Positions 1 to 9,765 of a stretch of DNA of 64,000 bases are shown piece after piece. Source of the DNA: Terramyces sp. JEL0728 (taxonomy: Eukaryota; Chytridiomycota; Chytridiomycetes; Rhizophydiales; Terramycetaceae). Numbering within the stretch: the first letter of the stretch is position 1; the number at the start of each line of letters is the position of its first letter. Position numbers and translations under genes: made by a program. The notes beneath the pieces are model-generated. The model was not told the origin of the DNA and did no database searches. It was given only the letters and a program-made list of their open reading frames with translations. Where the stretch lies: assembly GCA_027603945.1 (NCBI GenBank), contig JADIIU010000035.1:53915-117914 (forward strand), written 5' to 3'.

Positions 1-1700
1 CTGCTGGTGCTGAATGGGTTCAAGTCGACGAACCAATTCTTTCTCTTGACAGATCTGCTGAATACAAAGCATACTTTGCAAAAGCATACGCCGCCCTTAC
101 TGCTGCTGCTCCACAATTGAAGTTCTTTTTGGCCTCTTACTTTGGAAGATATTCAAGCAACTTGGACTTTGTTGCCGACCTTCCTATCCACGCTATCCAC
201 ATTGATGCCGTCCGCGCACCAGCAGATGTTGATGCTGTTGTTTCCAGAGTCCAAGGAAAGACCCTCAAAGTTTCCGTCGGTGTTGTTAACGGAAGAAACA
301 TCTGGAAAAACAACTTGGCTCAGTCCATTGCAACTGTAAAGAAGGTTATTGCTGCCGTTGGTGCTGACAGAGTCATCGTTGCTCCATCTTGCTCCCTTCT
401 CCACACCCCACACTCCCTTGCTTCTGAAAAGAAGATGGATGCTCAAATCAAGAACTGGATGGCTTTCTCTGTTGAAAAGCTCCACGAAATCGCGACCATC
501 GTAAAGGCTATCACTGCTCCAGGATCTGTTGATGCTGTCCTTGCTGAAAACGCTCACGCTCACGAACTCAGAAAGACTTCCGCTCTTATCCACAACCCTG
601 AAGTTCAGGCTGAATTGAAGGCTATTGTTCCAGAAAACTTTAGACGTTTAAGCAAGTTTGAAGTTCGTGCTCAAAAGCAGCAACAAAAACTCAACCTCCC
701 ACTCTACCCAACCACCACTGTCGGATCTTTCCCACAAACCAAGGAAGTCCGTGTTGCTCGTCAAAAGTTCAAGAAGGGAGAAACCACCCTCGAACAATAC
801 AATGCTTTCATCAACAGCGAAATCCAAAAGACTGTCAAGTTCCAAGAAGAAGTTGGTCTTGATATGCTTGTACACGGTGAATTCGAAAGAAACGATATGG
901 TTGAATACTTTGGTGAAAACTTGAAGGGTTACGTCTTTTCCGAATACGGATGGGTTCAATCTTACGGATCTCGTTGCGTCAAACCACCAATTATTTTCGG
1001 GGATGTTTCCCGCCCATATGCCATGACTGTTGAAACCTCAGTCTACGCTCAATCCCTCACCAAGCTCCCAATGAAGGGTATGTTGACTGGCCCAGTTACC
1101 ATGCTCCAATGGTCTTTTGTTCGTGACGATCAACCAAGATCCGAAACCACCTACCAAATTGCTCTTGCTCTTAGAAAGGAAGTTTCCGACCTTGCAAAGG
1201 CAGGAATCCCAGCCATTCAAATCGACGAACCTGCTATCCGTGAAGGCCTGCCACTTTTGAAGGAAGATCAAGATGCTTATCTTGACTGGGCTGTCAAATC
1301 ATTCTTGTTGGCCACCACCAATGTTCCAGACGAAACTCAAATCCACACCCACATGTGCTACTCTGATTTCAACGATATTTTCCCAGCTATCCAAGCTTTA
1401 GATGCCGACTGTATCACCATCGAAAACAGCAAGTCTGATCTTAAACTTTTACGTGCTTTCGAAAAGTATGGATATACCAACGGAATTGGTCCAGGTCTTT
1501 ACGACATCCACTCTCCTCGTGTTCCACCTGCTGATGAAATGAAGAGCCGTCTTTCTGCCATCAACAAATACATCAAGACCAACCTTTTGTGGGTTAACCC
1601 AGATTGTGGTCTTAAGACTAGAGGATGGACTGAAACTGAAGCTGCACTTAGAAACATGTGTGAAGTTGCTAAACAAGCACGTTCTGCTCCAATTGCTTAA
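1..1700 (+). CDS. MET6: Cobalamin-independent methionine synthase, 3' part (copy 1)
   Basis: Transfers a methyl group from 5-methyltetrahydrofolate polyglutamate to homocysteine, the last step of methionine synthesis, in the cytosol. The gene runs off the left edge; the reading frame is open from base 3 (AGAEWVQVDEP) to the TAA at 1698-1700. The C-terminal catalytic barrel is complete: the zinc-site residues sit in THMCYSDFND and in NPDCGLKTRGW, with IQIDEPAIREG between. It is nearly identical to the complete copy at 21804-24129; one difference is Thr for Val in RGW(T/V)ETEA. Family identity is certain. The missing part is caused only by the window edge. Confidence 0.97.
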   Translation, partial: AGAEWVQVDEPILSLDRSAEYKAYFAKAYAALTAAAPQLKFFLASYFGRYSSNLDFVADLPIHAIHIDAVRAPADVDAVVSRVQGKTLKVSVGVVNGRNIWKNNLAQSIATVKKVIAAVGADRVIVAPSCSLLHTPHSLASEKKMDAQIKNWMAFSVEKLHEIATIVKAITAPGSVDAVLAENAHAHELRKTSALIHNPEVQAELKAIVPENFRRLSKFEVRAQKQQQKLNLPLYPTTTVGSFPQTKEVRVARQKFKKGETTLEQYNAFINSEIQKTVKFQEEVGLDMLVHGEFERNDMVEYFGENLKGYVFSEYGWVQSYGSRCVKPPIIFGDVSRPYAMTVETSVYAQSLTKLPMKGMLTGPVTMLQWSFVRDDQPRSETTYQIALALRKEVSDLAKAGIPAIQIDEPAIREGLPLLKEDQDAYLDWAVKSFLLATTNVPDETQIHTHMCYSDFNDIFPAIQALDADCITIENSKSDLKLLRAFEKYGYTNGIGPGLYDIHSPRVPPADEMKSRLSAINKYIKTNLLWVNPDCGLKTRGWTETEAALRNMCEVAKQARSAPIA

Positions 1701-1765
1701 TTAAATAAATTGCATATGATATTGAATCGCTAGTTTTTCTTTTTTTCAAAAAAGTTCGAATCAAA

Positions 1766-2617
1766 ATGCAGGAAGAGGAAGACTTTTACGAAAGACAGGA
1801 GCAGGAATTAAAGTCAAAAACCAAAAAAAAAGATTCTCGATTTGTTTTAGACAATGACAGTTTGGATTCTGATGAAGACGCTCACTTTTTAACTGAAGAA
1901 TTCTCTCACCCAGAAGATATAGACGAAGATTACGACTTTGGAGAAGAAAATGCCAGAGCATTAAAACCATTAGACGAGAAAAGCTTAAAGGATTTCCAAG
2001 CCAAGATAGAAAAAACTGGCGTTTGTTACATGTCTAGAGTACCTCCATTCATGAAGCACACTAAATTGCGCTCCATGCTATCAAAGTACGGTGAAATTGG
2101 ACGCATTTATCTGAATCCAGAAGATGCAAAAATCGCAGCAAGAAGAAAGAAATACAAGCATAATAAGAGACAAAATTTTGTTGAAGGATGGATCGAATTC
2201 ATGGACAAGAAGATTGCCAGAAAAGTTGCTGCTTTGCTTAACAATACCAACATGGGGGGGAAAAAGAGAGGATACTACTATGATGATATTTGGAATATTA
2301 AATACCTTCCAAAATTCAAATGGAATCATTTGACTGAGCAACTCGCTTATGAACTCAAAGTCAAAGAACAGAAACTACGAACTGAAATGGATCAAGTCAA
2401 GAGAGAAAACAAAATGTATCTCAAGAATGTCGAAAAGGCAAAGATGTTGGAAGCAATTAGCAAACGTAAGGGAGAATCTCTGCAACACAAGAATCAAGAG
2501 GAGCCAAAACGCAAGAATGAAGAAGAGCCAAAGCGCAAAGTCAAGCAGCGTAAAGTTATTGAACAGAAACCAGAAACTGGCACAAAGAAAGGATTTTATT
2601 CCAAAATATTCTCCTAA
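1766..2617 (+). CDS. ESF2: ESF2/ABT1-type pre-rRNA processing factor (copy 1)
   Basis: Nucleolar protein expected to act in the small-subunit processome during 18S rRNA maturation. 283 residues, no intron. An acidic N-terminus (about 1-70) is followed by a divergent RRM (about 86-190) with GVCYMSRVPPFM as the first RNP-like strand and NFVEGWIEFMDKKIA as the second, then the family block GYYYDDIWNIKYLPKFKWNH. The tail is a highly charged helix rich in Lys and Glu. It starts 65 bp after MET6 on the same strand. Identity rests on the conserved RRM plus KFKWNHLTEQL block. Confidence 0.9.
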   Translation: MQEEEDFYERQEQELKSKTKKKDSRFVLDNDSLDSDEDAHFLTEEFSHPEDIDEDYDFGEENARALKPLDEKSLKDFQAKIEKTGVCYMSRVPPFMKHTKLRSMLSKYGEIGRIYLNPEDAKIAARRKKYKHNKRQNFVEGWIEFMDKKIARKVAALLNNTNMGGKKRGYYYDDIWNIKYLPKFKWNHLTEQLAYELKVKEQKLRTEMDQVKRENKMYLKNVEKAKMLEAISKRKGESLQHKNQEEPKRKNEEEPKRKVKQRKVIEQKPETGTKKGFYSKIFS

Positions 2618-2632
2618 TATAAATTATCATAT

Positions 2633-2889
2633 TCAGTTATCCCTCTCAATAAACGATATATGTGCATTCCACTTGTCTTTATCGGCTCCAGATTGCTCCA
2701 TTCGATCAAATTCGGTTTCCAGTTCGTCGTCAAACAACTGCGGCTGGTCTTCAGTTTTAATAATCACGTCTACATGAATCTGGAAATACCATCCTTGGGA
2801 AGTTTTTCTGCAAACCATTTCTTGTCTATTACATCTATTATTTTTGGATTCCCATGTAATGTAAGTGAAAAGTGGTGATCTGTTCTCAT
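2633..2889 (-). CDS. APC13: Anaphase-promoting complex subunit 13 (copy 1)
   Basis: Small APC/C subunit that supports assembly of the TPR subunits of this ubiquitin ligase. Two exons with a 20-nt intron (2770-2789) give 78 residues; the core KIIDVIDKKWFAEKLPKDDV matches the APC13 signature (ILDLIDDAWREDKLP.EDV in animals, from memory). A downstream KDKWN resembles the EMKWTDL region. The seven base differences I found between this copy and the one at 25074 are all synonymous in the spliced frame, which independently supports both the strand and the intron. Its start codon is 29 bp from that of EME1 on the other strand. Confidence 0.82.
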
Positions 2890-2918
2890 TCAATCTTGGA
2901 AAAACTTAATCTTGCATA

Positions 2919-4485
2919 ATGGAAATCATTGTACTGCCATATTAATAAAGGATATTGACTCTGATTTCGAAGTAACTCCCGCTCCATTGAAAGACAAGAT
3001 GGTTCCAAACAATGTGGTGATTTTGGACTCTGATGATGATTTTGCCCCGCAGGGTTTAGCTATCAATCCAACTCCTGAGAAACGACTATTTTTTTGGGAT
3101 TCAGGCGACAAAGGGTTGGACTTTGAAACCAAATACCAGTATCAAGAAAAGTCAAAGGAATATCAAGTGAGTATTGATTCTGAAGATTCAGACTTTGAAT
3201 CTTCAGTAAATAACTCACAACCGACCTTTAAGTCGGAGCAGCAATTATTGCAAAAGGAGCAGGAGTTGTTGCAAGAGTCCGAAATGCCAGATATATCTAA
3301 AATGTTGGAAAAGGAAAGGAAAAAGAACGAAAAGGCAAATCAGTTGAAAATAGAGCGGCTGCAGAGACAGATGAAGAAAGAACAGGAAAAGAACATTCGA
3401 CTGGAGAACAAACTTAAATTAAAGCAAATTAGAGAAGAAGAAAAGGAAGAAAAAAGGAGAGAAAAACAAAAGGAAAAGGAAACTCAAGACTTGGAATCCG
3501 TTGGGAAGAAAGCAATCCAGACTGCAAATAAATTGCGACAAAAGATCGAATGTGCCAGGGAAGTTATTGCGCATCTGTGCAAAAACTGGAACCAAAATGA
3601 CCCTTTTCTTAATACATCCCTCAAAGAAGTCGGTGTAGAAACTAGAATCGAAACCACAGCAGTCAAAAATTCAATGACTCTGACACACAAAGTAGATCGG
3701 ATTTATGATTTTGAAAATTCAATATGGAATCCCTGTTCGCTCCGACTTGAGAAATTACCTTATATTCTAATTATGCTTTCGGCCATGGACATTGCAGAAA
3801 TCCTAAAAAGCGATCAGAGTCTCATGAATTACTTTACCGATTGCACCTCAAAATATAAAGGAGATACTATCATTTTTCTAGTTGTCGGACTGCCAGAGTA
3901 CTACAAGGCATTCAGCAGCGCACAAACAGCAATTCGAAACGATGAAATTAGAGAACAGCTTACAAGTGAAAAAAGAAAGAAAAGAAAGGCAAATGATATT
4001 TTGGATGGTCCTGACAAGAAAACAATAGAGCGAGAGTTGATCTTGCTGCAGATATTTGGCAAGGGTAAATGCAAAATACATACCTGCAACAAAGTAGATA
4101 TCCACGGTTTCATTGTATCCTTTATACAACAGATTGCTCTATTTCCAGACATGTAGTAATTCTTGTTTAATCCAGTATCAAATCATCTGAATACAATCAA
4201 TTGGCATTTGGAGATTCCATCAAATCTGGGAAAGATGGGCAAGACACTTGGATAAAGATGATTGAAAAGATACCAGGCGTGACCGAACGAATGGCCATTG
4301 GAATAAGCCAAAGGTACTCTAATTTAGGAAGGCTAATGACACTGGTAGAGAGTTACAGAGATCTAGTGGGTATTCCATATCAGACAAATATGGGCAGTAG
4401 AGATTATAGAATAGGTGAAAGTGTAGCCAAGCGCATATACTCTGTTTTCTTTGGCCAAGATCCAAATATGCCTGTAATCAATTAG
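2919..4485 (+). CDS. EME1: Crossover-junction endonuclease subunit EME1/MMS4 (copy 1)
   Basis: Non-catalytic partner of MUS81 that resolves branched DNA during recombination and fork repair in the nucleus. 507 residues after removal of introns 2931-2950 (20 nt) and 4153-4175 (23 nt). ATG 2919 was chosen because the first intron then joins MEII to DIDSDFEV. The N-terminus is acidic with DSDDDF and DSEDSDFE repeats, followed by a Lys/Glu coiled coil (about 125-195), an ERCC4-type nuclease fold without the usual catalytic ERK..D motif, and a C-terminal helix-hairpin-helix region (IEKIPGVTERMAIGI). Divergent with APC13; convergent with MED16, 24 bp away. Confidence 0.85.
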
Positions 4486-4509
4486 TGCGGTTATTTATAA
4501 ATATATTCT

Positions 4510-6950
4510 TTATTGGCTTGCTTCAGGTGCCCAATGTCCCCCGCAAAAACAGATGTCCTGGTAGGCATTTTGCCAGGGAGGCATATTCTGGAAAATTGCA
4601 AAAGATTCATCCAGCTCAATGTCGGCCTGTGTGTGTTGTAGACAGCGTGTGCAGCGATTCAGTTTGGACGTACTGCGGATATTGTGTTTGGTAATGACAT
4701 CTATTTTGCTCAGGTGTCTTTTTGGCCCGTTAATGAGAATAGTTAGCGTTTCGGCTTCAGGCTTTTGATACAGCTTTTCAAACATTGATTTGAATCGCGG
4801 CTTAATTGAATCCATCGACGGTTTGAAGTGCGGATCAACAGCAGCTTGTAGCAAGAGTATAGATTCTGCACGGAGTAAGGGCTGGGAATCACTAACAAGG
4901 GCATCTAAAGAATTAAATTCCAGGAAAATGCCTATCATAGAATCCAAATTAGGTCTGTCTTTCTTCAGCGCTGCATCAATTCGTTGCAGGTATGCATTTC
5001 TGCTGTGAGCCTCAACACTCGATGAACTAATTGTGATGTTGGCAAATTGTTTGTTGATTGCTTCCAGATTGAGCTGGAACAGTTTGACAAAGTACAACAG
5101 CTGCAGTACTAGCCTTCTGCAATTTCTGTTTAATGCAAATATTAGCGGCGACCCGTCTAAATTAATAAAAGAATACTTTTAAAGTCTGGCTCTTTTCTAG
5201 TCAAGTAGGAATACAAGTGCATTACCACGCAGGATGTAAAGTCTTGTACCCAGAGAGCTAACGGAACCATGTGATGGATCGCTCCTTTCTGGAATTGCAA
5301 ATCAGGTTTGTTGTGGAAATCTGCTATTTGGGTAATCTTGTTGGAAATTTGCGAATCTTCATTAGTACTTTTTACTTGTCCATTCAAGAGCTTTGAATTG
5401 GTTAACCAGAGAGCGGCAAAATAAATCTTTGATCAAACAAAGCTCAAGGATGTTGAACGAGTTGCGTAAAGGCCAAGAGTTTGGTTGTAGAATTCTGGAT
5501 TAGCTGTTACTTACTTGGTGGTGTAAAATAGTAGCTGGAATACCTCGATATGCTCTTCCAAAGTGTGGATTTTACTGAACGGGATTGGACTGCTGATTTC
5601 CTGCATTTCTTCGTATTTAATGATCACGCTATTGATGAATTTCTCTGCAAGGTCTGGAATAAATAAATAGTTACCAGGCTTAATTGATTCTCTAATTAAT
5701 ATCGACACATCCAACAAATCGTGCTTGTTTAATGCACTGCAAACAACCAGCGCTGCAAGGCTGTTCAGGTTTTTATCAGCCAAACCAGGATTCAAGGCAA
5801 ATCCCTTGATCTTTTCTTTGCTTACTACAAGTAACTCTGATTTTCCAAACACGTCTACTCCTAGTTGAATTGTATGAATTCCATTTGGAGACAATATAGG
5901 CAATACCGGTTTGTAATTCATTTTAAATAATTGGGTTTTATCAACGGACGGGTATTTTGGCTCATTACTAAAGAAATTGCTAAAGACGTCAATCTGCATG
6001 TCATCCTTGAGGTCATCCGGAGGTAGCGTATCAGGGACTAGTATATTTCCCATCTCCTTCACATCCAATGACGGCAACATCCTGTACTCATTTAACCCAT
6101 CCAGGTATCCAATAAATAAATAATTCTTCATCGCCATCACACACGAGATATTAGAAACATATTTTTCGGCAACTAGTTTCCATCCACTTGAATTTTCGTA
6201 GACGTGGATTAAACTTTGGTCCATAAGATCGGATACAGTAACAAAATGATGGGTTGATAATTCTATAAACTTAATTGGCTGTTGGTATGGAACTTTGTCT
6301 ATATGTTGGATGGAGACTTTTTGATTCGCCAGGTCAATAGCGACAGTCGCAATGATGATTTCTGAAGAAACTCCAATTACGGATACAGAGTTTTCTGGAA
6401 TAAGAAAAATCTACCTTTGACCAATGCCTGAGCCATTGCTAATTCAACTGGTAAACTGCACGATATACAAGTAAACTCTCCTTCCATAGTATCAAAATAT
6501 ACAGAGATTGCTGTTTGCCCAACTGAAATGAAGGCATAACTTCCAAACAATAAATCTGGACCCTGCTGAAACAGACCAGTCGGAGAATACTACATAAAAT
6601 GTTGGGTACCTGCTTGATGGGTTGATACCAAACTAGCTTATGAGGGAATTCTTGCAGCTTTACTTGCTTTACCATGTTGAAATTCTGAATGGTCTCTCCT
6701 AGCTTGAAAATCCCAAGGTCGAGTTTCTCATCCAAAATCATCAAGTAATTCCCGGTATAATCCCATTTTATCTGTATAATCTTTGAGTATCCTGTAGATA
6801 TAATCGAGTAGTTCAACTGACTTTTACAATGGAATACAATTACAGTATTTGTCCTGAGTTATAAATAAAGTACTTTTTCAGTAGGAATTCGTCGAATATG
6901 GTGTCTTGATCTGCGATGAGAGCAATTATATTCTTTACACTCCAGTCCAT
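4510..6950 (-). CDS. MED16: Mediator tail subunit 16 (copy 1)
   Basis: Tail-module subunit of Mediator that relays activator signals to RNA polymerase II. Seven exons; six introns of 19-20 nt at 5157-5176, 5357-5375, 5495-5514, 6395-6414, 6590-6609 and 6854-6873, giving 773 residues. The N-terminal half is a WD40-type propeller starting MDWSVKNIIALIADQD; the middle is helical; the C-terminus has the family's zinc-binding pattern, CTRC followed by CFCGGHW near the end. Every splice junction restores frame and reads through. All six acceptors are AG in this copy, unlike copy 2. Divergent with the Cys-rich gene at 7134. Confidence 0.85.
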
Positions 6951-7073
6951 AGATTCCGATTCGATTTTTGAAAAGCGGAAAATAACACTTTGAAAAAACA
7001 GGAAATCTTTTTAATACTGAACCAATGATTCAACCTACCCATCTATCATGCCAGCCCGTCCTTTTGTTTACTG

Positions 7074-7081
7074 TCACGTGA
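7074..7081. promoter_or_regulatory. E-box palindrome TCACGTGA
   Basis: A perfect 8-bp palindrome lies in the 183-bp divergent promoter of MED16 and the Cys-rich gene at 7134, 53 bp before the latter's ATG. It is the classical core site for bHLH factors such as Cbf1/USF types. The same site is kept in copy 2 at 29515-29522. Function is inferred; the window also encodes two bHLH proteins. Confidence 0.45.
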
Positions 7082-7133
7082 TCTTGTTCTGTTAAGGTTT
7101 GAACGTTGAAGCGTTTTTTACTATTTGTTGCAA

Positions 7134-7368
7134 ATGACCTCACCAAACTCAAGCCCAATAATGACCACTCAACCAACTGCTCAAACTGTAGTGATGACTA
7201 CTGATCCTCAAAGATTACGTGGTGGAAGAAAGTACTTGGATTTAACCTAGGAAGCACCCGCTCTGCTGTGAATGTATGGAGTGCTGTCTCGACTGTTTCT
7301 GTATTGCATGTATATGTGAATGCCTCGCATGCTTTGAATGCTGCCAAATTACTGAAGAAGCCTTTTAA
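7134..7368 (+). CDS. Small Cys-rich tail (CYSTM-like) protein 1 (copy 1)
   Basis: 71-residue protein found only after removing a 19-nt intron (7232-7250), which joins RGGRK to KHPLCCECMECC. The N-terminal half is Thr/Gln/Ser-rich and probably disordered. The C-terminal third is a dense Cys run (CCECMECCLDCFCIACICECLACFECC in three overlapping blocks) ending QITEEAF. This layout is that of fungal CYSTM-type proteins, which are thought to sit at membranes and respond to stress or metals. Function here is inferred. Alternative: a metal-binding peptide. Conserved in copy 2 with one Ile-to-Val change. Confidence 0.7.
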
Positions 7369-7734
7369 TAATCCTTATGTTGGAATAAACGTTTTAGGTT
7401 TCAATTGCGAGGCTTTATTTTATCAGAGTTTGTTTGATTGCAGTGTACCTTTCCAAGTATATCTCTGGACTGCGTCGATAATTGTGGACTGCGGTAACTT
7501 GACTTTAACGCTTGAATCAGATCTGATATTGTTGAGTATCATTAAATTGAACATTACGAGAAACTACACGTATCTGAAAGATCAGTTGGGCGGATTACAG
7601 CTTGATGCTAGGTGATTACTAATCAATCCTCCTGGGAAAATCACGCTTTTCTTGTAATGAGCATAGCTAAATCAAATCCATTAATAATAGCCGATTTGGG
7701 TCCCAAACAAAACACCAGGTTCTTGGAACCGCAG
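7369..7734. other. Spacer between the two Cys-rich genes
   Basis: No convincing gene. A long + frame crosses it from 7268, but the duplicate at 29810-30179 has an indel that breaks that frame (near 29955), so it is not under coding constraint. No structured RNA was recognised. Confidence 0.5.
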
Positions 7735-7929
7735 ATGTCTAATACTCTGGGACCTACTACAATAGCTAAACCCCCTGATAAGCAAGAGAGGTAAACGCGT
7801 TGGTAATCTAGAAAAGGTGATGAATGCTGTGATAATTGTGGAAATGCAATGCGATGTATGACCCCTTGTTTCGAAATAATGTATTGCTGCGGTACTGTTG
7901 TTGAATTCTTTTTTCTTTGTTTCAGCTAA
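7735..7929 (+). CDS. Small Cys-rich tail (CYSTM-like) protein 2 (copy 1)
   Basis: 57 residues in two exons with a 21-nt intron (7791-7811). MSNTLGPTTIAKPPDKQER leads into KGDECCDNCGNAMRCMTPC and a hydrophobic Cys-containing end, EFFFLCFS. The pattern of a polar, Pro-containing N-terminus and a Cys-rich hydrophobic C-terminus resembles the gene at 7134, suggesting a tandem pair of related tail-anchored proteins, although sequence identity is low. Its stop is only 23 bp from the duplication breakpoint. Function unknown. Confidence 0.6.
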
Positions 7930-7994
7930 TATATTATACCACAACTTGCATTGCAGCCTTGAATGCACAGGAAGAAGAGAGAATACGGAAAGAG

Positions 7995-8244
7995 ATGACT
8001 GAAAAAGCTCGGGCCAAATGCACAAAATATTTAGATGGTAAGCCGGGATTAACCAGAATTATTCGCTTGCACAAAGCACAAAACAGTATCGCTAATCTGG
8101 AATTGTAAGAAGGAGGTTCGTGCTGCTAATGAATGCGTGAAGCAGTACACAAAGCATGAGGTGCACAAGAAAATGAGGATGGATATGCTGAACGATAAGA
8201 CTGAATATTATAAAAAGAATGGGAGGTATCCAACTGAAGAATAA
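7995..8244 (+). CDS. CMC1: CMC1-type mitochondrial twin CX9C protein
   Basis: Intermembrane-space protein of the cytochrome c oxidase assembly pathway (copper delivery and Cox1 stabilisation in the family). Removal of a 19-nt intron (8038-8056) gives AKCTKYLDELFACTKH and NCKKEVRAANECVKQY, i.e. two exact C-x9-C motifs, followed by a charged tail like that of animal CMC1. The first in-frame ATG is 7995, giving 76 residues; the frame stays open upstream (ALNAQEEERIRKE) without an ATG, right up to the duplication breakpoint at 7952. The natural first exon may therefore have been lost or replaced there. Confidence 0.75.
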
Positions 8245-8343
8245 ATGCTATTTAATTGGAATTTGATCCGGAAACCATAGCAATCTTTGTGATATGCGTT
8301 CCAGCGTGTATTGTAATCTTGGCTTTTATTTTTCTTGCAAATA

Positions 8344-9753
8344 ATGAACCTGCAGAAATTCATAAAACCAATAAAATTGAATCCGCTTTTAATCAAACAA
8401 TGGAATGAAACCAAATTCAAGCAAGTCAAGAGTGAAATACCTTATGTAATGATGAACGTAAAGGACTCACTCGCACTGTACAATCTAGACAAATCCAAGG
8501 ATCAGTCAGATGCAATCCTCAACAATTTGTTAAAGACAAACGTAAAGACTGGATATACTTTTGCGAAATTGATTATTGAAAAACACCAGATTCATCCACT
8601 GCTATTCAGTGTGATGGTGCAGTCGGTGTTGGATTCGAAATCATTGCAATTTATTGAGCCAATGATATCTGCATTTTTAAAAAGAGAGTCGCTTTCAGGA
8701 AACGATAAAGCAAATCTAGCTGCTACCTGGCTGCCGTTCGTAATTAGAAAGGCACACAAAGAATCACTGCATTACATCAACGGCAAAATTTCAAAATACA
8801 TTACTGGAAATAAATTAGAGCTGGACCAGTCGACGATGGATTTATTAATCGACTCATTAGCGCAAAGAAAGGAATATTTCAAGTTGAAAGGTATGCAAGT
8901 TGACGACGATAACAATCTGAAATACCAGACTATAATGGTATTGTGCCTGTACAGAAACAAATTAGCGAGCTCATACCACTTGATTAACTTGTACAATGAC
9001 TTGGAACTGGGATTTCGCAAAAGTTATACACCAAATGTGGAGTCTCAGTTGAAATACAAGCACGACAAGCTGAACAGTTTGTTATTTGGAGGCGATATAT
9101 CTGAAAAACAAAACCAGAAAATACAAGAATATGTGAGTAGAAAATCAAAGCTGGAGGAGTGTTTTGAAAGAATAATGGAGTATCTATTATATAGACTGGA
9201 TGATGAATTTGCCTTTGAGCAGTTTATCCAAAATAGAAAGCTCTCCCTAAAGCAATCTACTATCGCGTTGAAATATTTCTGCAAACAAAAGAATATTGAG
9301 TTGGTCCGCAAGTACTACCAACCAAGCCCTGAAAATACCCCAATCTACTTTAGATATCTCCTGCAGAATGGGCTAAAGGAAAGGGCAAAGGAGATTCTGA
9401 ACGTTGAAAAAGAGAGTGAAACAAAGCAGGAACTGGCTTTCGAGTACAACATCCACAGTGGCAACTACTATTATCATTCTGATCTGCAAAAACGTAAATT
9501 GTTTAGATATTTTTACAGAAACAAGCTGTACCCTCAACTAATACAGCTTTGCACGGAAGAGGAATTGGTTACAAAGGAACCAATCAAAGAAATGGCTGGA
9601 AAGGACTATGCAAGGCTGATCGACGCACTGTGCTACATGAACCATGACTATTCAACAGTAACAAAGGTTATAACCGATAATAACTTGGATGCATCGCTGT
9701 ACACCAAACTTCTAAGAAAGCATTCCAAAACTGAAACACCTGCCAATAAATAA
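8344..9753 (+). CDS. Helical-repeat protein, probably mitochondrial
   Basis: 469 residues in a single exon, starting at the first ATG (8344). The N-terminus MNLQKFIKPIKLNPLLIKQW is basic and lacks acidic residues, consistent with mitochondrial import. The rest is almost entirely alpha-helical, Lys/Leu/Tyr-rich, with loose repeat-like helical pairs (for example about 330-440) of the kind seen in fast-evolving fungal mitochondrial PPR or translation factors. I recognise no specific family. It is convergent with the Cys-rich gene at 9766, 12 bp apart. Confidence 0.6.
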   Translation: MNLQKFIKPIKLNPLLIKQWNETKFKQVKSEIPYVMMNVKDSLALYNLDKSKDQSDAILNNLLKTNVKTGYTFAKLIIEKHQIHPLLFSVMVQSVLDSKSLQFIEPMISAFLKRESLSGNDKANLAATWLPFVIRKAHKESLHYINGKISKYITGNKLELDQSTMDLLIDSLAQRKEYFKLKGMQVDDDNNLKYQTIMVLCLYRNKLASSYHLINLYNDLELGFRKSYTPNVESQLKYKHDKLNSLLFGGDISEKQNQKIQEYVSRKSKLEECFERIMEYLLYRLDDEFAFEQFIQNRKLSLKQSTIALKYFCKQKNIELVRKYYQPSPENTPIYFRYLLQNGLKERAKEILNVEKESETKQELAFEYNIHSGNYYYHSDLQKRKLFRYFYRNKLYPQLIQLCTEEELVTKEPIKEMAGKDYARLIDALCYMNHDYSTVTKVITDNNLDASLYTKLLRKHSKTETPANK

Positions 9754-9765
9754 CAACACATTGTA

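Larger units (their letters stand above)
1..7952. repeat. Segmental duplication, copy 1 (right end at 7952)
   Basis: Bases 1-7952 match 22430-30397 in the same orientation. The spacing drifts from 22429 to 22445 through small indels: a 12-bp in-frame repeat in ESF2, one base in an EME1 intron, a T-run before MED16 and others. In one stretch inside MED16 (5461-6240) I counted about 13 differences in 780 bases. Homology stops abruptly after the shared string ending ttgcatt at 7952/30397. No transposon-like ends are visible at the breakpoint. The left limit lies outside the window. Confidence 0.97.

Noticed and set aside
153..593. 146-codon antisense frame inside MET6
   Set aside because: Mirror of the strongly C-ending codon use of MET6; no motif; appears identically in both copies as a shadow.
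1745..1765. Possible tRNA B-box (gttcgaatc) before ESF2
   Set aside because: No A-box or cloverleaf around it, and copy 2 has a substitution in the key bases.
2660..2878. 72-codon + frame between ESF2 and EME1
   Set aside because: It overlaps APC13 antisense. Differences between the two duplicate copies change five of its residues, while they are all silent in the minus-strand spliced frame.
7268..7615. 115-codon + frame after the first Cys-rich gene
   Set aside because: The duplicate copy has a frame-breaking indel near 29955, and the start of this frame is an out-of-frame reading of the Cys-rich exon.
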